NCBI GenBank assembly: GCA_045599305.1
Contig: JAZRVU010000118.1
Span: forward strand, 1-28,799
DNA from: SIG588 sp045599305
GTDB lineage: Bacteria; Bacillota; Clostridia; Oscillospirales; Acutalibacteraceae
DNA length: 28,799 bases
Direction of reading: 5' to 3'
Made by a program: the position numbers and the translations under genes. The stretch's first letter is position 1, and each line of letters begins with the position of its first letter. The notes under the pieces were generated by a model that saw nothing but the letters and a program-made list of their open reading frames with translations, ran no database searches and had not been told where the DNA came from. Positions 1-8,307 of the stretch are shown piece after piece.

Positions 1-16
1 AAAAGCCGAAGACGGC
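1..16 (-). terminator. possible terminator after the ABC importer operon
   Basis: Read on the minus strand, GCCG and CGGC form a 4-bp stem around a TCTT loop, followed by TTTT that runs to the window edge. It lies about 63 nt beyond the stop codon of the ABC ATPase gene. The stem is short and the U-tract is cut off by the window end, so this is tentative. Confidence 0.35.
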
Positions 17-79
17 GGGTGTGGGTTCACCATGCGGGCACATTGGTGCTTTTTATGGCGATAATGTTATGCGGAGCGG

Positions 80-1171
80 TCATTTCAGCCGGATGCGGAT
101 GCCGTTGGTGTAGGGCGGCTCGTCCACCGGCTCCGGACGGATGTCGGCGGCGGCGTTTTTGATGAGCAGCACGGATAGATCCTCTTTATCTGCGAAGGGA
201 TCGAAGGCGGGGCCGTTATAGCGGATGAACATTTCGGCGGCGTTGGCCTCTTCGGAGAATTCCAATGTCAGGCAGATGCGGATATCGTCGCCCAACCGCG
301 GCAGAATGGTCTGCGCGCACAGTTCCTCAAACACGACCTGCGCCTCCCGGATGGTGCGCTGCTCCATCATGTGGCGGCGCCCGAAATCTTCGATGTGGGA
401 GTTGATGCCGATGAAATCGTAGTCGCGGGACTCCACATGCTCCTCCAGCACCTTCAGGCGGTGGATGAACCGGCGCGTTTTCTCCCGCTGCGGGTGGTCA
501 AAGATCTGCTGCGGCGTGCCTTCCTCATAGATGACGCCCTCGTCCATATAGAAGACGCGGGTGGAGACGTCCCTGGCAAATTTCATCTCGTGGGTGACGA
601 TCATCATCGTCAACCCGCGCTTGGCCAGTTTGCGGATGACAGCCAGCACCTCACCCACCATCGTCGGGTCGAGCGCGGAGGTCGGCTCGTCGAACAGAAC
701 GATATCCGGCTCCATTGCCAGCGTGCGGGCGATGGCCACGCGCTGCCGCTGACCGCCGGAGAGCTCATCGGGGTAGCGCAGGGCGCGGTCGGCCAGCCCC
801 ACTTCGCGCAGGAGCGCCATGCCGCGGTCGTAGGCCTCCTGCCGGGACAGTCCCAGCAGAGTGACCGGCCCGGCCATGATGTTTTCGATGACCGTCATGT
901 GCGCAAACAGATTGAAGGATTGGAATACCATCCCCATCCGGCGGCGCAGCAGGTGCACTTTGCACTTTTTGCCGGTGATGGCCTCGCCATCGATCAGGAT
1001 CTCGCCCGAGGTCGGTTTTTCCAGCAGGTTGATGCAGCGCAGCAGGGTGGATTTGCCGGTGCCGGATGGCCCGATGATCGAGATCACCTCGCCCTTTTTT
1101 ATCTCGGCATTGACATCGATAAGCGGTGTCGCATTTTCAAATTCCTTGCGCAGATGTCGTATGGTGATCAC
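80..1171 (-). CDS. polar amino-acid ABC transporter ATPase with C-terminal GHKL-like extension
   Basis: This is the ATP-hydrolysing subunit of a polar amino-acid importer (GlnQ/HisP/ArtP family), acting at the cytoplasmic face of the membrane. Visible motifs are Walker A GPSGTGKS (34-41), Q-loop Gln84, signature LSGGQ (137-141), Walker B VLFDEP (158-163) and H-loop His194. The canonical subunit would end near residue 240, but this protein runs to 363. The extra 120 residues contain a helix with an EEL segment, then YNGPAFDPF and LSVLLIKNAAADIR, which resemble the N-box, G1 and G2 regions of HATPase_c_2/RsbW-type domains. The N-box Asn and the G2 glycines are missing, so any ATPase activity there is doubtful. 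Its ATG overlaps the stop of the upstream lipoprotein-permease gene by 4 nt (ATGA), indicating translational coupling. The ABC assignment is secure; the extension's identity is inference. Confidence 0.93.
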   Translation of the reverse strand: MITIRHLRKEFENATPLIDVNAEIKKGEVISIIGPSGTGKSTLLRCINLLEKPTSGEILIDGEAITGKKCKVHLLRRRMGMVFQSFNLFAHMTVIENIMAGPVTLLGLSRQEAYDRGMALLREVGLADRALRYPDELSGGQRQRVAIARTLAMEPDIVLFDEPTSALDPTMVGEVLAVIRKLAKRGLTMMIVTHEMKFARDVSTRVFYMDEGVIYEEGTPQQIFDHPQREKTRRFIHRLKVLEEHVESRDYDFIGINSHIEDFGRRHMMEQRTIREAQVVFEELCAQTILPRLGDDIRICLTLEFSEEANAAEMFIRYNGPAFDPFADKEDLSVLLIKNAAADIRPEPVDEPPYTNGIRIRLK

Positions 1172-2700
1172 AGCTGATCCACCCCTTTCACGGTACGGTG
1201 CTGCCGATCCGGCTTGATTTTTATTTCCACGAGTTGCAGCAGCGCGGCCAGCAGGCTGGAAATGACAAAATAGATGATGGCGGTGGCGATCAGCGGGAAG
1301 AACGCCTCATAGGTACGGCTGCGGATAATGTCGCTCATTTTGGTGAGATCCTGCACCGCGATATATCCCACAACGGAGGTCATTTTGACCAGTGAGATGA
1401 ATTCGCCCTTGTAAACGGGCAGGAAATGCTGTGCTGCCTGCGGCAGCACGATACGCCCAAATGTCTGTGCCCGTGTGAAGCCGATGGCGAGCGCCGCCTC
1501 TGTCTGTCCGGGGTCTACTGCCTCGATACCGGTGCGGATCATCTCGCCTACATAAGCCGAGAAATTGAGCGAAAAGGCGATGATGGCCACCCATTCTCCC
1601 GCAATGCCGCTTTTGGCGAACACAAGGTAAAAAAGGATCATCAGCAGCACCACCAGCGGTGTCCCCTGCAGGATACGGATATACACGGTGGTGCAGGTGT
1701 GCAGAACGGGATTCTTCAGGCGGTGCAGCAGGCAAAGCCCGAAGCCCAGCAATGTGCCGAACAGAGCGGAAAGCACCGAGATGAACACGGTGGTACCGAT
1801 GCCGCGCACGATGAGCTGCCAACGGTTTTCACGGATAAAGGTCTTTTGAAAACTGGCTTTGAGCGACTCAAAGAAGCCGGGAGCGGCGGCAAACGGGTCT
1901 TTGATCAGCAGAAAGATCTCCTCGTGGCCGACGGGATCGGAAAAGGTCACGCTTTCCGCCCGCTCGGGCGTGACGGTGATGCTGTTGCCGGCAAAGTTGT
2001 ATTTGCCGGAGGCGATGCCGGGCAGGATGGCGTCAAAATCCATCATTTTGATGGTGATACCGTATCCGTATGCGCGGCAGAAGCGCACAGCCAGTTCCAC
2101 ATCGAAGCCTGTCGGTTCACCGTTCAGATAGTAGGAAAAAGGAGCGTTATCGCCGGTGGTGGCAAAAACGAGCGACGGTTTTTTATCGGCGAGATCGGCA
2201 AGATCCACCCCGCTTTCCGTCGGGTGGTCGGAAAGCCAGCGTGATTCCATGTCGCCCAGCGTGCCGTCTGCGCGGCAGGCGGCTAAAAATTCGTTGAACT
2301 CTCCGCACAGACGCATGGCACCCTCTGATTTGCCGAAGGCAAAGGCGAAATCGGTGACGCCGAGCGAATCCGACAGGCTGACAAGGGTGGGATCGGTGCG
2401 CACCAGATCCCGCGCGTAGCTCGCGTCTGCGGCCATGCCGGCCGCCAGACCGGCCTTCACGGCGGCGACCAGATCGCCGGTGCTGTTATAATAGTGCAGC
2501 TCGGCGTGCGGCAGACAGGACAGGGTATAGCTGTCATGCACGGAGCCGGAAAGAATGGCGATATTTTGGCCATCGAAAGAATCGAGAGACGGGAGCTGCC
2601 CGGCGGTGCCGCTTGCTTTTTGCCCGGCGGTGCAGCCGCACAGGCAGATGACCAGCAGTATGGCCGCGCACAGAAGTGCTGTCGTATTTCGTCTGTTCAT
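1168..2700 (-). CDS. amino-acid ABC transporter lipoprotein-permease fusion
   Basis: A 510-aa fusion of a periplasmic-binding-protein-type receptor and a His/Glu/Gln/Arg-family permease. The chosen ATG at 2700 follows an AGAGAGG Shine-Dalgarno; an upstream in-frame codon at 2748 lacks one and would hide the signal peptide. Residues 1-23 form a lipoprotein signal ending in a lipobox (LCGC, Cys23). Residues about 38-150 resemble lobe 2 and the C-terminal part of an SBP_bac_3 domain, with the usual final helix ending in DGTLGDMESRWLSD. Residues about 160-260 resemble lobe 1 (FATTGDNAPFSYY, GFDVELAVRF, GKYNFAGNSITVTPERAESVTFSDP). The order is therefore the reverse of the usual one. The membrane part follows from about residue 285, with the EAA-loop segment EAALAIGFTRAQTFGRIVLP. 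Substrate is probably a polar amino acid. It forms an operon with the ATPase gene. Confidence 0.9.
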   Translation of the reverse strand: MNRRNTTALLCAAILLVICLCGCTAGQKASGTAGQLPSLDSFDGQNIAILSGSVHDSYTLSCLPHAELHYYNSTGDLVAAVKAGLAAGMAADASYARDLVRTDPTLVSLSDSLGVTDFAFAFGKSEGAMRLCGEFNEFLAACRADGTLGDMESRWLSDHPTESGVDLADLADKKPSLVFATTGDNAPFSYYLNGEPTGFDVELAVRFCRAYGYGITIKMMDFDAILPGIASGKYNFAGNSITVTPERAESVTFSDPVGHEEIFLLIKDPFAAAPGFFESLKASFQKTFIRENRWQLIVRGIGTTVFISVLSALFGTLLGFGLCLLHRLKNPVLHTCTTVYIRILQGTPLVVLLMILFYLVFAKSGIAGEWVAIIAFSLNFSAYVGEMIRTGIEAVDPGQTEAALAIGFTRAQTFGRIVLPQAAQHFLPVYKGEFISLVKMTSVVGYIAVQDLTKMSDIIRSRTYEAFFPLIATAIIYFVISSLLAALLQLVEIKIKPDRQHRTVKGVDQL

Positions 2701-2762
2701 GGTGTGTTCCTCTCTGTGTGACTTGTCGTCTGCAGCGGTGTCGGCCACGGCAGATCTTTTTT

Positions 2763-2791
2763 ATTATACAGTTTCTTATCGACTTTTTCAA
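2763..2791 (-). promoter_or_regulatory. SigA-type promoter of the ABC importer operon
   Basis: On the minus strand, TTGAAA (2786-2791) and TATAAT (2763-2768) are separated by 17 bp. The predicted start point near 2756 gives a leader of about 56 nt before the ATG at 2700. The promoter is back to back with the sensor-phosphatase promoter about 40 bp away. Confidence 0.75.
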
Positions 2792-2832
2792 TAGCCGACC
2801 CGCCGAAGTTTTACAAAAATTCGGAAAATCCC

Positions 2833-2861
2833 TTGCGTTTGCCGCCGCATCATATTATAAT
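2833..2861 (+). promoter_or_regulatory. SigA-type promoter of the PP2C sensor gene
   Basis: TTGCGT (2833-2838), a 17-bp spacer and a perfect TATAAT (2856-2861) precede the sensor-phosphatase gene. The predicted start point near 2868 would leave the ATG at 2870 almost leaderless, which favours the ATG at 2903. Confidence 0.7.
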
Positions 2862-2902
2862 CATGTTAGATGATCCGTCAACGGAAGGAGCCGAGGCTTT
2901 CA

Positions 2903-5386
2903 ATGAACGAGGCATATGGAAAATTGATGCTTGCCACGCTGATGCCCGTGGCGGCGGCGGTGCTGCTCTGGCTGCTGGATAAGCGCACCCCTTTCGGGCG
3001 GATCGACGCCCGTGTCAAGCAGGTCATCTACGGTGTGATCTTCGGCGCACTGGCAGTGGTAGGCACCGAGTGGGGCATTCCCCTGAACGGGGCGCAGCTC
3101 AATTGCCGTGATGCGGCGGTGCTGGTCGCGGGACTGATGTTCGGCGCACCGGCGGGGATCATCGCCGGTGTGATCGGCGGTGTGGAACGCTGGATCGCCG
3201 TGGCGTGGGGGATCGGTACTTTCACGCGGGTGGCCTGCACGGCGGCCACGCTTTTTGCCGGCATTTATGCCGCCGGGCTCAGGAAATTCATGTTTGAGGA
3301 CAAAAAGCCGGGCGTGCTGATCTCACTGGCTATCGGCGTGGTGATGGAGGTGCTTCATCTCACGCTGGTATTCCTTACCAATATGGCCACGCCGGAAACG
3401 GCAATGAACGTTGTCAAGGTGTGCAGTGCCCCCATGATCGTTGCAAACGGCGTTTCGGTGATGCTGGCAGCACTCGTGCTCACACTGTTGTCCCGTGAAC
3501 ACCAAAACCGCAAGCGCGGGCAGACGCGCATCTCTCAAACCATTCAGCGCTGGCTGCTGGTGACGGTGGTATTAGCTTTTGCCGCCACTTCTTATTTTGT
3601 GTTCGAGCTGCAGCAGCGCATTGCCGATTCACAGGGGGATACGCTGCTGTCGCTGGCTCTGGACGAGACCGAGGCGGATATCCGTGACACACTGGCACAG
3701 GGGCAGGATATCCATACCCGTATCGTGGATCTGACCCGTGACCGCCACGTGGGGAAGACCGGGTTCGTGCTGATTCTGGACGAGCAGATGGAATTGGTGA
3801 GTGCCCCCGCCGGGCTGACGCGTGAGGGGCTGGCGCAGGATGCCGCCGGTATGGAGATGCCGGCGGCGGAGACAACCTTTGAAATGTCGCTTAACGGGGA
3901 GCAGACATGGTGCCGCTACCGTGTGCTGGAGGGCTATTATCTGATGGCCACCCTGCCGGAGGACGAGGCACTGCAGGTACGCAATATCGCGCTGTATGTC
4001 AATACCTTCATGGAGATCCTCGTCTTTGCCATTCTGTTTGGCCTGATCTATCTGCTCATCAAGCGGGTGGTGGTCGATCAGATCAAAAGTGTGAACCGGT
4101 CGCTTGCCCGGATCACGGGCGGCCATCTGGACGAGGTGGTGAATGTCCGCTCCAACGAGGAATTCGCCTCGCTTTCGGATGACATCAACACCACGGTGGA
4201 TACCTTGAAGCAGTATATTGACGAGGCCTCCGCCCGTATTGACGCAGAGCTGGAATTCGCCAAGAACATCCAGTCCTCCGCTTTGCCGAATGTGTTCCCG
4301 GCGTTCCCCAAGCGAAAGGATATCGACATCTATGCCATGATGGACCCGGCAAAGGAAGTCGGCGGCGATTTCTATGATTTTTATATGACCGGCACCGATA
4401 TGCTGCATTTTTTGGTGGCAGATGTATCCGGCAAGGGGATCCCCGCCGCCATGTTCATGATGCGGGCCAAGACCGAGCTCAAAAGCCTGACCGAGGCCGA
4501 GCTGCCGCTGTGCGATGTGTTCACCCGCGGCAATACGGCGCTGTGTGAAGGCAACGATGCCGGGATGTTCGTCACCGCATGGCAGGGCAGCCTGGATATG
4601 GATACGGGACTGCTGCGGTTCGCCAACGCCGGGCACAATCCGCCGCTGGTGTGCCATGCAGACGGGCAGTTCGAATTTCTCCGCTCCCGTCCGGGTTTTG
4701 TGCTGGCGGGAATGGACGGCGTGCGCTATCAGACACAGGAGCGGCAGCTCCTGCCCGGCGATACCGTCTATCTCTATACCGACGGCGTGACCGAGGCGAC
4801 CAACGCCCAAAACGAGCTTTATGGAGAGGAACGGTTGCTGGCCGCATTGAACGCCCGGCCGTTCGCCGGTATGCAGGAGCTGTGTGAAGCCGTCAAGGCG
4901 GATGTGGCGGCCTTCGTGGCAGAGGCGCCCCAGTTCGATGATATCACCATGGTGGCGCTGCGGTATATCGGCGCGCCCTCCATCACCTTCGAGCGGGCGG
5001 CCATCGCCGATATCCCCGCCGTGACGGCGTTTGCGGAGGCAGAACTGGAAAAGATCGACTGCCCCATGAAGACGGTCATCCAGATCAATGTGGCGATCGA
5101 CGAGATCTACAGCAACATCGTCAAATACGGCTATAAGGACGGGAGCGGTCCCGTTACCGTCAAACTGATCGTGCGGGAGGATCCTCGTGCGGTGTATATC
5201 CGCTTCTGCGATGAAGGGGTGCCCTACAATCCGCTGACGAAGGAGGACCCCGATGTGACCCTTTCGGCAGAGGAACGCAACATCGGCGGTCTGGGGATAT
5301 ACATGGTGAAAAAGACGATGGACGATATGAAATACAAATACGAAAACGGCCAGAACATCCTGACCGTGATGAAACGGCTGGAATGA
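2903..5386 (+). CDS. membrane sensor SpoIIE-family PP2C phosphatase with C-terminal GHKL kinase-like domain
   Basis: An 827-aa membrane-anchored regulator. Residues about 1-220 are hydrophobic and match the 5TM-5TMR_LYT type (NCRDAAVLVAGLMFGAPAGIIAGVIGG). A further membrane segment precedes an extracytoplasmic region (about 245-360) containing a dCache-like HVGKTGFVLILDE motif. A membrane segment near 362-385, a HAMP domain and a helical linker follow. The PP2C/SpoIIE domain (about 450-685) shows AKEVGGDFYDF, VADVSGKGIPAAMF, FANAGHNPP, LYTDGVTEATNA and FDDITMVAL, with metal-binding aspartates retained. The GHKL domain (about 696-827) has DEIYSNIVKYGY (N-box), CDEGVPYNP (G1) and GGLGIYMVKK (G2). 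The family normally dephosphorylates STAS anti-anti-sigma proteins, while the GHKL domain is of the RsbW/SpoIIAB kinase type; no STAS or sigma partner is in the window. ATG 2903 is chosen for the GGAAGGAG at 2883-2890. Divergent from the ABC importer. Confidence 0.9.
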   Translation: MNEAYGKLMLATLMPVAAAVLLWLLDKRTPFGRIDARVKQVIYGVIFGALAVVGTEWGIPLNGAQLNCRDAAVLVAGLMFGAPAGIIAGVIGGVERWIAVAWGIGTFTRVACTAATLFAGIYAAGLRKFMFEDKKPGVLISLAIGVVMEVLHLTLVFLTNMATPETAMNVVKVCSAPMIVANGVSVMLAALVLTLLSREHQNRKRGQTRISQTIQRWLLVTVVLAFAATSYFVFELQQRIADSQGDTLLSLALDETEADIRDTLAQGQDIHTRIVDLTRDRHVGKTGFVLILDEQMELVSAPAGLTREGLAQDAAGMEMPAAETTFEMSLNGEQTWCRYRVLEGYYLMATLPEDEALQVRNIALYVNTFMEILVFAILFGLIYLLIKRVVVDQIKSVNRSLARITGGHLDEVVNVRSNEEFASLSDDINTTVDTLKQYIDEASARIDAELEFAKNIQSSALPNVFPAFPKRKDIDIYAMMDPAKEVGGDFYDFYMTGTDMLHFLVADVSGKGIPAAMFMMRAKTELKSLTEAELPLCDVFTRGNTALCEGNDAGMFVTAWQGSLDMDTGLLRFANAGHNPPLVCHADGQFEFLRSRPGFVLAGMDGVRYQTQERQLLPGDTVYLYTDGVTEATNAQNELYGEERLLAALNARPFAGMQELCEAVKADVAAFVAEAPQFDDITMVALRYIGAPSITFERAAIADIPAVTAFAEAELEKIDCPMKTVIQINVAIDEIYSNIVKYGYKDGSGPVTVKLIVREDPRAVYIRFCDEGVPYNPLTKEDPDVTLSAEERNIGGLGIYMVKKTMDDMKYKYENGQNILTVMKRLE

Positions 5387-5401
5387 TGGCATATAAAGAC
5401 G

Positions 5402-5437
5402 CAAGCGCTGCTCTGTTCGGAGCAGCGCTTGTTTTTA
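5402..5437 (+). terminator. intrinsic terminator between the PP2C sensor gene and the his operon end
   Basis: A perfect 12-bp stem (arms 5402-5413 and 5420-5431, loop TGTTCG) is followed by TTTTT on the plus strand. It starts 15 nt after the sensor gene stop. The T-tract overlaps the stop codon of the convergent hisK-like gene, so the hairpin may also serve the minus strand, where a weaker TCTTTATAT tract follows. Confidence 0.88.
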
Positions 5438-6178
5438 TAATTCCAGTGTGTCAAAGCCAAGGCAGAGGGTGTCGGCGCGGTGGCTGTCGCTGGAAGCCAG
5501 GAACTGCCCGCCGTGTGCCCGGATGTAGTCGCGTATTTCGGGGGCGGGGTAGGGGGCGGTGCGCCATCCGCGGGAGATGGCGCCGGTGTTCACCTCGAAC
5601 GGCACGCCGGCCGAAAGCAGGGTATCCGCCGCCGCCTGCCACGCGGCACGGTAACGCGGGTGCTGCTCGTCAAAGAGCGGCACTTTTTCGTTGAATTTGG
5701 TGATGAGGTCGAAATGCCCGATGATGGTGGCACCCGTCTTCCTCACCACATCCGCCGCCGTGCGGTAATACGCCTCGCAAAGGGCGTAGACGTCCCCGCT
5801 AAAATAACGCGACACCGCGTCTTTTAAGATCTGCGGCTCCTCGTCCACGGGCAGGAATTCTTTTCCGCATTTCACATAATGCACCGACCCGATCACGAAG
5901 TCATACCCCGCGGTCGTCTCATCGGAATAGTAGTCCTGTTCGATGCCGCACAGGATGCGGATGCGGTCACGGTACTTCTCCCGCAGAGCGGCGATCTCGG
6001 CTTTATAGGCAGAGATTTTGTCTTTGGCGATGCAGTAGCGCTCGTCAAAGGCGGTGTAGGAATGGTCGGAAAAGCCGAGGGTGTGCAGTCCCGCGGCAAT
6101 GGCGGCCTGCACCATCTCTTCGGGCGTGTTTTTACCGTCGCTGTAGGTGGTGTGGACATGCAGGTCTTTCAGTTCCAT
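5435..6178 (-). CDS. hisK: histidinol-phosphatase, PHP family
   Basis: A 247-aa PHP-domain phosphoesterase. In the HisK/HisJ type it removes phosphate from L-histidinol phosphate, step 8 of histidine synthesis, in the cytoplasm. Metal-ligand motifs are visible: HVH at residues 7-9, Asp14, SDH ending in His39, the GIEQDYY glutamate, GSVHYV, GHFDLI and a terminal SSDSH. Length fits the family (about 250-270 aa). It is the last gene of the his operon, and its ATG overlaps the hisIE stop by one base (TGATG), so it is translationally coupled. No other histidinol-phosphatase is in the operon and the HisB here is monofunctional, so this gene completes the pathway. PHP proteins can act on other phosphoesters; context makes histidinol phosphate the best call. 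Confidence 0.92.
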   Translation of the reverse strand: MELKDLHVHTTYSDGKNTPEEMVQAAIAAGLHTLGFSDHSYTAFDERYCIAKDKISAYKAEIAALREKYRDRIRILCGIEQDYYSDETTAGYDFVIGSVHYVKCGKEFLPVDEEPQILKDAVSRYFSGDVYALCEAYYRTAADVVRKTGATIIGHFDLITKFNEKVPLFDEQHPRYRAAWQAAADTLLSAGVPFEVNTGAISRGWRTAPYPAPEIRDYIRAHGGQFLASSDSHRADTLCLGFDTLEL

Positions 6179-6825
6179 CAGGTCATTTTCTCCTGCTTCA
6201 CTTTTTTGTCGATCACGTGGCGGGAGGCCAGCTCGCGGTGGATGTCCTCGAGCGAGATGCCCGCTTCGATCATCAGTACCATCACATGATAGGCGAGATC
6301 GGCGATCTCATAGACCGTCTCTTTTTTATCCTCCGCCTTGGCGGCGATGATGACCTCGGTGGATTCCTCGCCCACCTTTTTGAGGATCTTATCCAGCCCT
6401 TTTTCGAACAGATAGGTGGTGTAGGAGCCCTCTTTTTTCTCGGTCTTGCGCCCGCGGATGAGCTCGAACAGCTGCTCATAGGAAAATTCGTGCCGTTCCT
6501 CGCTTTCAAAGACGGGGGCTTCAAAGCAGGAGGTGGTGCCCAGGTGGCACGCTGGGCCGTCCGGCTCCACCATGACGACCAGCGCGTCGCGGTCGCAGTC
6601 GGCGGTGATGGAGACCACGTGCTGATAGTTGCCGCTGGTCTCGCCCTTGAGCCACAGTTCCTGCCGCGAACGGCTGAAGAAGCAGGTGAGTTCCTTTTCC
6701 ATGGTGATCTTCAGGCTCTGGGCGTTCATGTAGGCGAGCGTCAGCACCCGCTTGGACACGGCGTCCACCACGATGGCGGGGATGAGCCCGTTCTGGTCAA
6801 ATTTCAGTTCTTCGATTTTCAGCAT
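6178..6825 (-). CDS. hisIE: bifunctional phosphoribosyl-AMP cyclohydrolase / phosphoribosyl-ATP pyrophosphatase
   Basis: A 215-aa bifunctional enzyme for steps 2 and 3 of histidine synthesis. The N-terminal half is HisI: DCDRDALVVMVEPDGPACHLGTTSCF carries the aspartates and cysteines that bind Mg and Zn. The C-terminal half is HisE: LIRGRK, then KVGEESTEVIIAAK and EIADLAYHVMVLM, the all-alpha MazG-like pyrophosphatase signature. ATG at 6825 is chosen because AAGGAG lies 9 nt upstream; an in-frame GTG at 6831 is only 3 nt from it. The gene begins 13 nt after hisF and its stop overlaps hisK by one base. Fusion of HisI and HisE is common in bacteria, so this fusion is ordinary. Confidence 0.95.
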   Translation of the reverse strand: MLKIEELKFDQNGLIPAIVVDAVSKRVLTLAYMNAQSLKITMEKELTCFFSRSRQELWLKGETSGNYQHVVSITADCDRDALVVMVEPDGPACHLGTTSCFEAPVFESEERHEFSYEQLFELIRGRKTEKKEGSYTTYLFEKGLDKILKKVGEESTEVIIAAKAEDKKETVYEIADLAYHVMVLMIEAGISLEDIHRELASRHVIDKKVKQEKMT

Positions 6826-6838
6826 AACCACATTCTCC

Positions 6839-7597
6839 TTATAATCTGACGGGGATCCCGTTTGTCTTCATTTCTTTTTTCAAGTCGGCAATGGACACCT
6901 CACCGAAATGGAAGATGGAGGCGGCCAGTCCGGCGTCCACACGCGGCAGGGACTTGAACAGGGTGATGAAATCCGCAATGCAGCCCGCACCGCCCGAGGC
7001 GATTACCGGCACGCTCACGACGCGGCAGACCGCGTCCAGCATCTCAAGGTCGAAGCCCTGTTTCACGCCGTCGGTGTCGATGGAGTTGAGCACCACTTCG
7101 CCGGCGCCGCTTTCCACCCCGCGGCGGATCCACTCGATGGCCTCCAGCCCGGTGTTTTCGCGCCCGCCCTTGGCGAACACGCGGAACACGCCGTCCACCC
7201 GCTTGACGTCCACCGACAACACCACGCACTGGTCGCCGTAGAGCTTGGCGGCCTCGCCGATGAGGGCGGGGTTGCGGATGGCGCCGGAGTTCACGCTGAC
7301 CTTGTCGGCACCGCATTTGAGCACCCGGTCAAAATCCGCCACCGTGTTGATGCCGCCGCCCACCGTCAGGGGGATGAAGACGTTTTTCGCCGTTTCACAC
7401 AGGATGTCGGTGAACAGTTTTCGCCCGTCCGACGAGGCGGTGATGTCGTAAAACACCAGTTCGTCCGCGCCGTTGTCGCTGTAATACTTTGCCAGTTCCA
7501 CGGGCGAGGATATCTCGCGCAGTCCCTCAAAGTTCACGCCCTTGACCACCTGCCCGTTTCGCACGTCCAGGCAGGGGATGATTCGTTTTGTGATCAT
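6839..7597 (-). CDS. hisF: imidazole glycerol phosphate synthase, cyclase subunit
   Basis: A 252-aa (beta/alpha)8-barrel that takes ammonia from HisH and converts PRFAR to imidazole glycerol phosphate and AICAR. The catalytic aspartates are in place at Asp11 (IIPCLD) and Asp130 (VLSVD). Phosphate-binding loops are visible as TVGGGI and IASGGAG. Length matches the family (about 250 aa). The ATG overlaps the hisA stop by 4 nt (ATGA). With hisH two genes upstream it forms the heterodimeric synthase. No unusual features. Confidence 0.97.
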   Translation of the reverse strand: MITKRIIPCLDVRNGQVVKGVNFEGLREISSPVELAKYYSDNGADELVFYDITASSDGRKLFTDILCETAKNVFIPLTVGGGINTVADFDRVLKCGADKVSVNSGAIRNPALIGEAAKLYGDQCVVLSVDVKRVDGVFRVFAKGGRENTGLEAIEWIRRGVESGAGEVVLNSIDTDGVKQGFDLEMLDAVCRVVSVPVIASGGAGCIADFITLFKSLPRVDAGLAASIFHFGEVSIADLKKEMKTNGIPVRL

Positions 7598-8307
7598 TTT
7601 GCCACCTCGATCGCATCTGGCAGAGAGATCGCGCCGGTGTAATAGGCCTTGCCGATGATGGCACCGTACAGATCCAGTGCCCGCAGTGCCTGCACATCCT
7701 GAAGCGACGATACGCCGCCCGATGCGGTGATCTGCAGCGAGAAGCGCGCGGACAGTTCTTTGTACAGTGCGCGGTTGGTGCCCAGCATGGCGCCGTCTTT
7801 GGAAATGTCGGTGCAGATGAGCGTCTTCACGCCGATCTGCTGCATTTGCTCACAAAAATCGAAAGCATTCAGGCCGGAACTCTCTGTCCACCCCTTGATG
7901 GCCACCTCGCCGTCGCGGATGTCGATGCCCACGGCGATCCTGTCGCCGAAAGCGGCGACCGCCTGCTGTACGAACCCCGGCGCGGTGACGGCCGCCGTGC
8001 CTAAAATCACACGGTCGAGCCCGCTTTGCACATAGCGCTCTATCGTTTCCATATTGCGCACACCGCCGCCGATCTCGCAAAACAGGCCGGTCTCCCGCTT
8101 GATGCGGCAGACGGTGTCGAAATTGGGGGTGGTGCCGCCTTTGGCGCCCTCCAGATCCACCAGGTGCACATGGGTCGCGCCCTGACGTTTGAAGTCCAGC
8201 GCCACCCCCACGGGGTCGCGGTTGTACACCGTTTTTTGCGCATAGTCGCCTTTGAAAAGGCGCACGGCCTCTCCTTCGAAAAGGTCGATGGCGGGGAAAA
8301 TCAGCAT
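7594..8307 (-). CDS. hisA: ProFAR isomerase (phosphoribosylformimino-AICAR-P isomerase)
   Basis: A 237-aa half-barrel-duplication enzyme performing the Amadori rearrangement of ProFAR to PRFAR. Catalytic Asp8 (PAIDL) and Asp129 (GIDIRDG) are present, as is the GWTESSG segment with its conserved Thr. Phosphate-binding segments are IGGGVR and ASGGVSS. Length is normal (about 240 aa). It overlaps hisH by 7 nt upstream and hisF by 4 nt downstream. Actinobacterial PriA homologues also isomerise phosphoribosylanthranilate; the gene context and Firmicute-like neighbours argue for plain HisA. Confidence 0.96.
   Translation of the reverse strand: MLIFPAIDLFEGEAVRLFKGDYAQKTVYNRDPVGVALDFKRQGATHVHLVDLEGAKGGTTPNFDTVCRIKRETGLFCEIGGGVRNMETIERYVQSGLDRVILGTAAVTAPGFVQQAVAAFGDRIAVGIDIRDGEVAIKGWTESSGLNAFDFCEQMQQIGVKTLICTDISKDGAMLGTNRALYKELSARFSLQITASGGVSSLQDVQALRALDLYGAIIGKAYYTGAISLPDAIEVAK

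Noticed and set aside
2870..2902. Earlier start for the PP2C sensor gene at 2870
   Set aside because: It would begin almost at the predicted transcription start with no ribosome binding site, whereas GGAAGGAG precedes the ATG at 2903.
3629..5404. A 591-codon minus-strand frame opposite the PP2C sensor gene
   Set aside because: Antisense shadow of the phosphatase and GHKL domains; no start signal.
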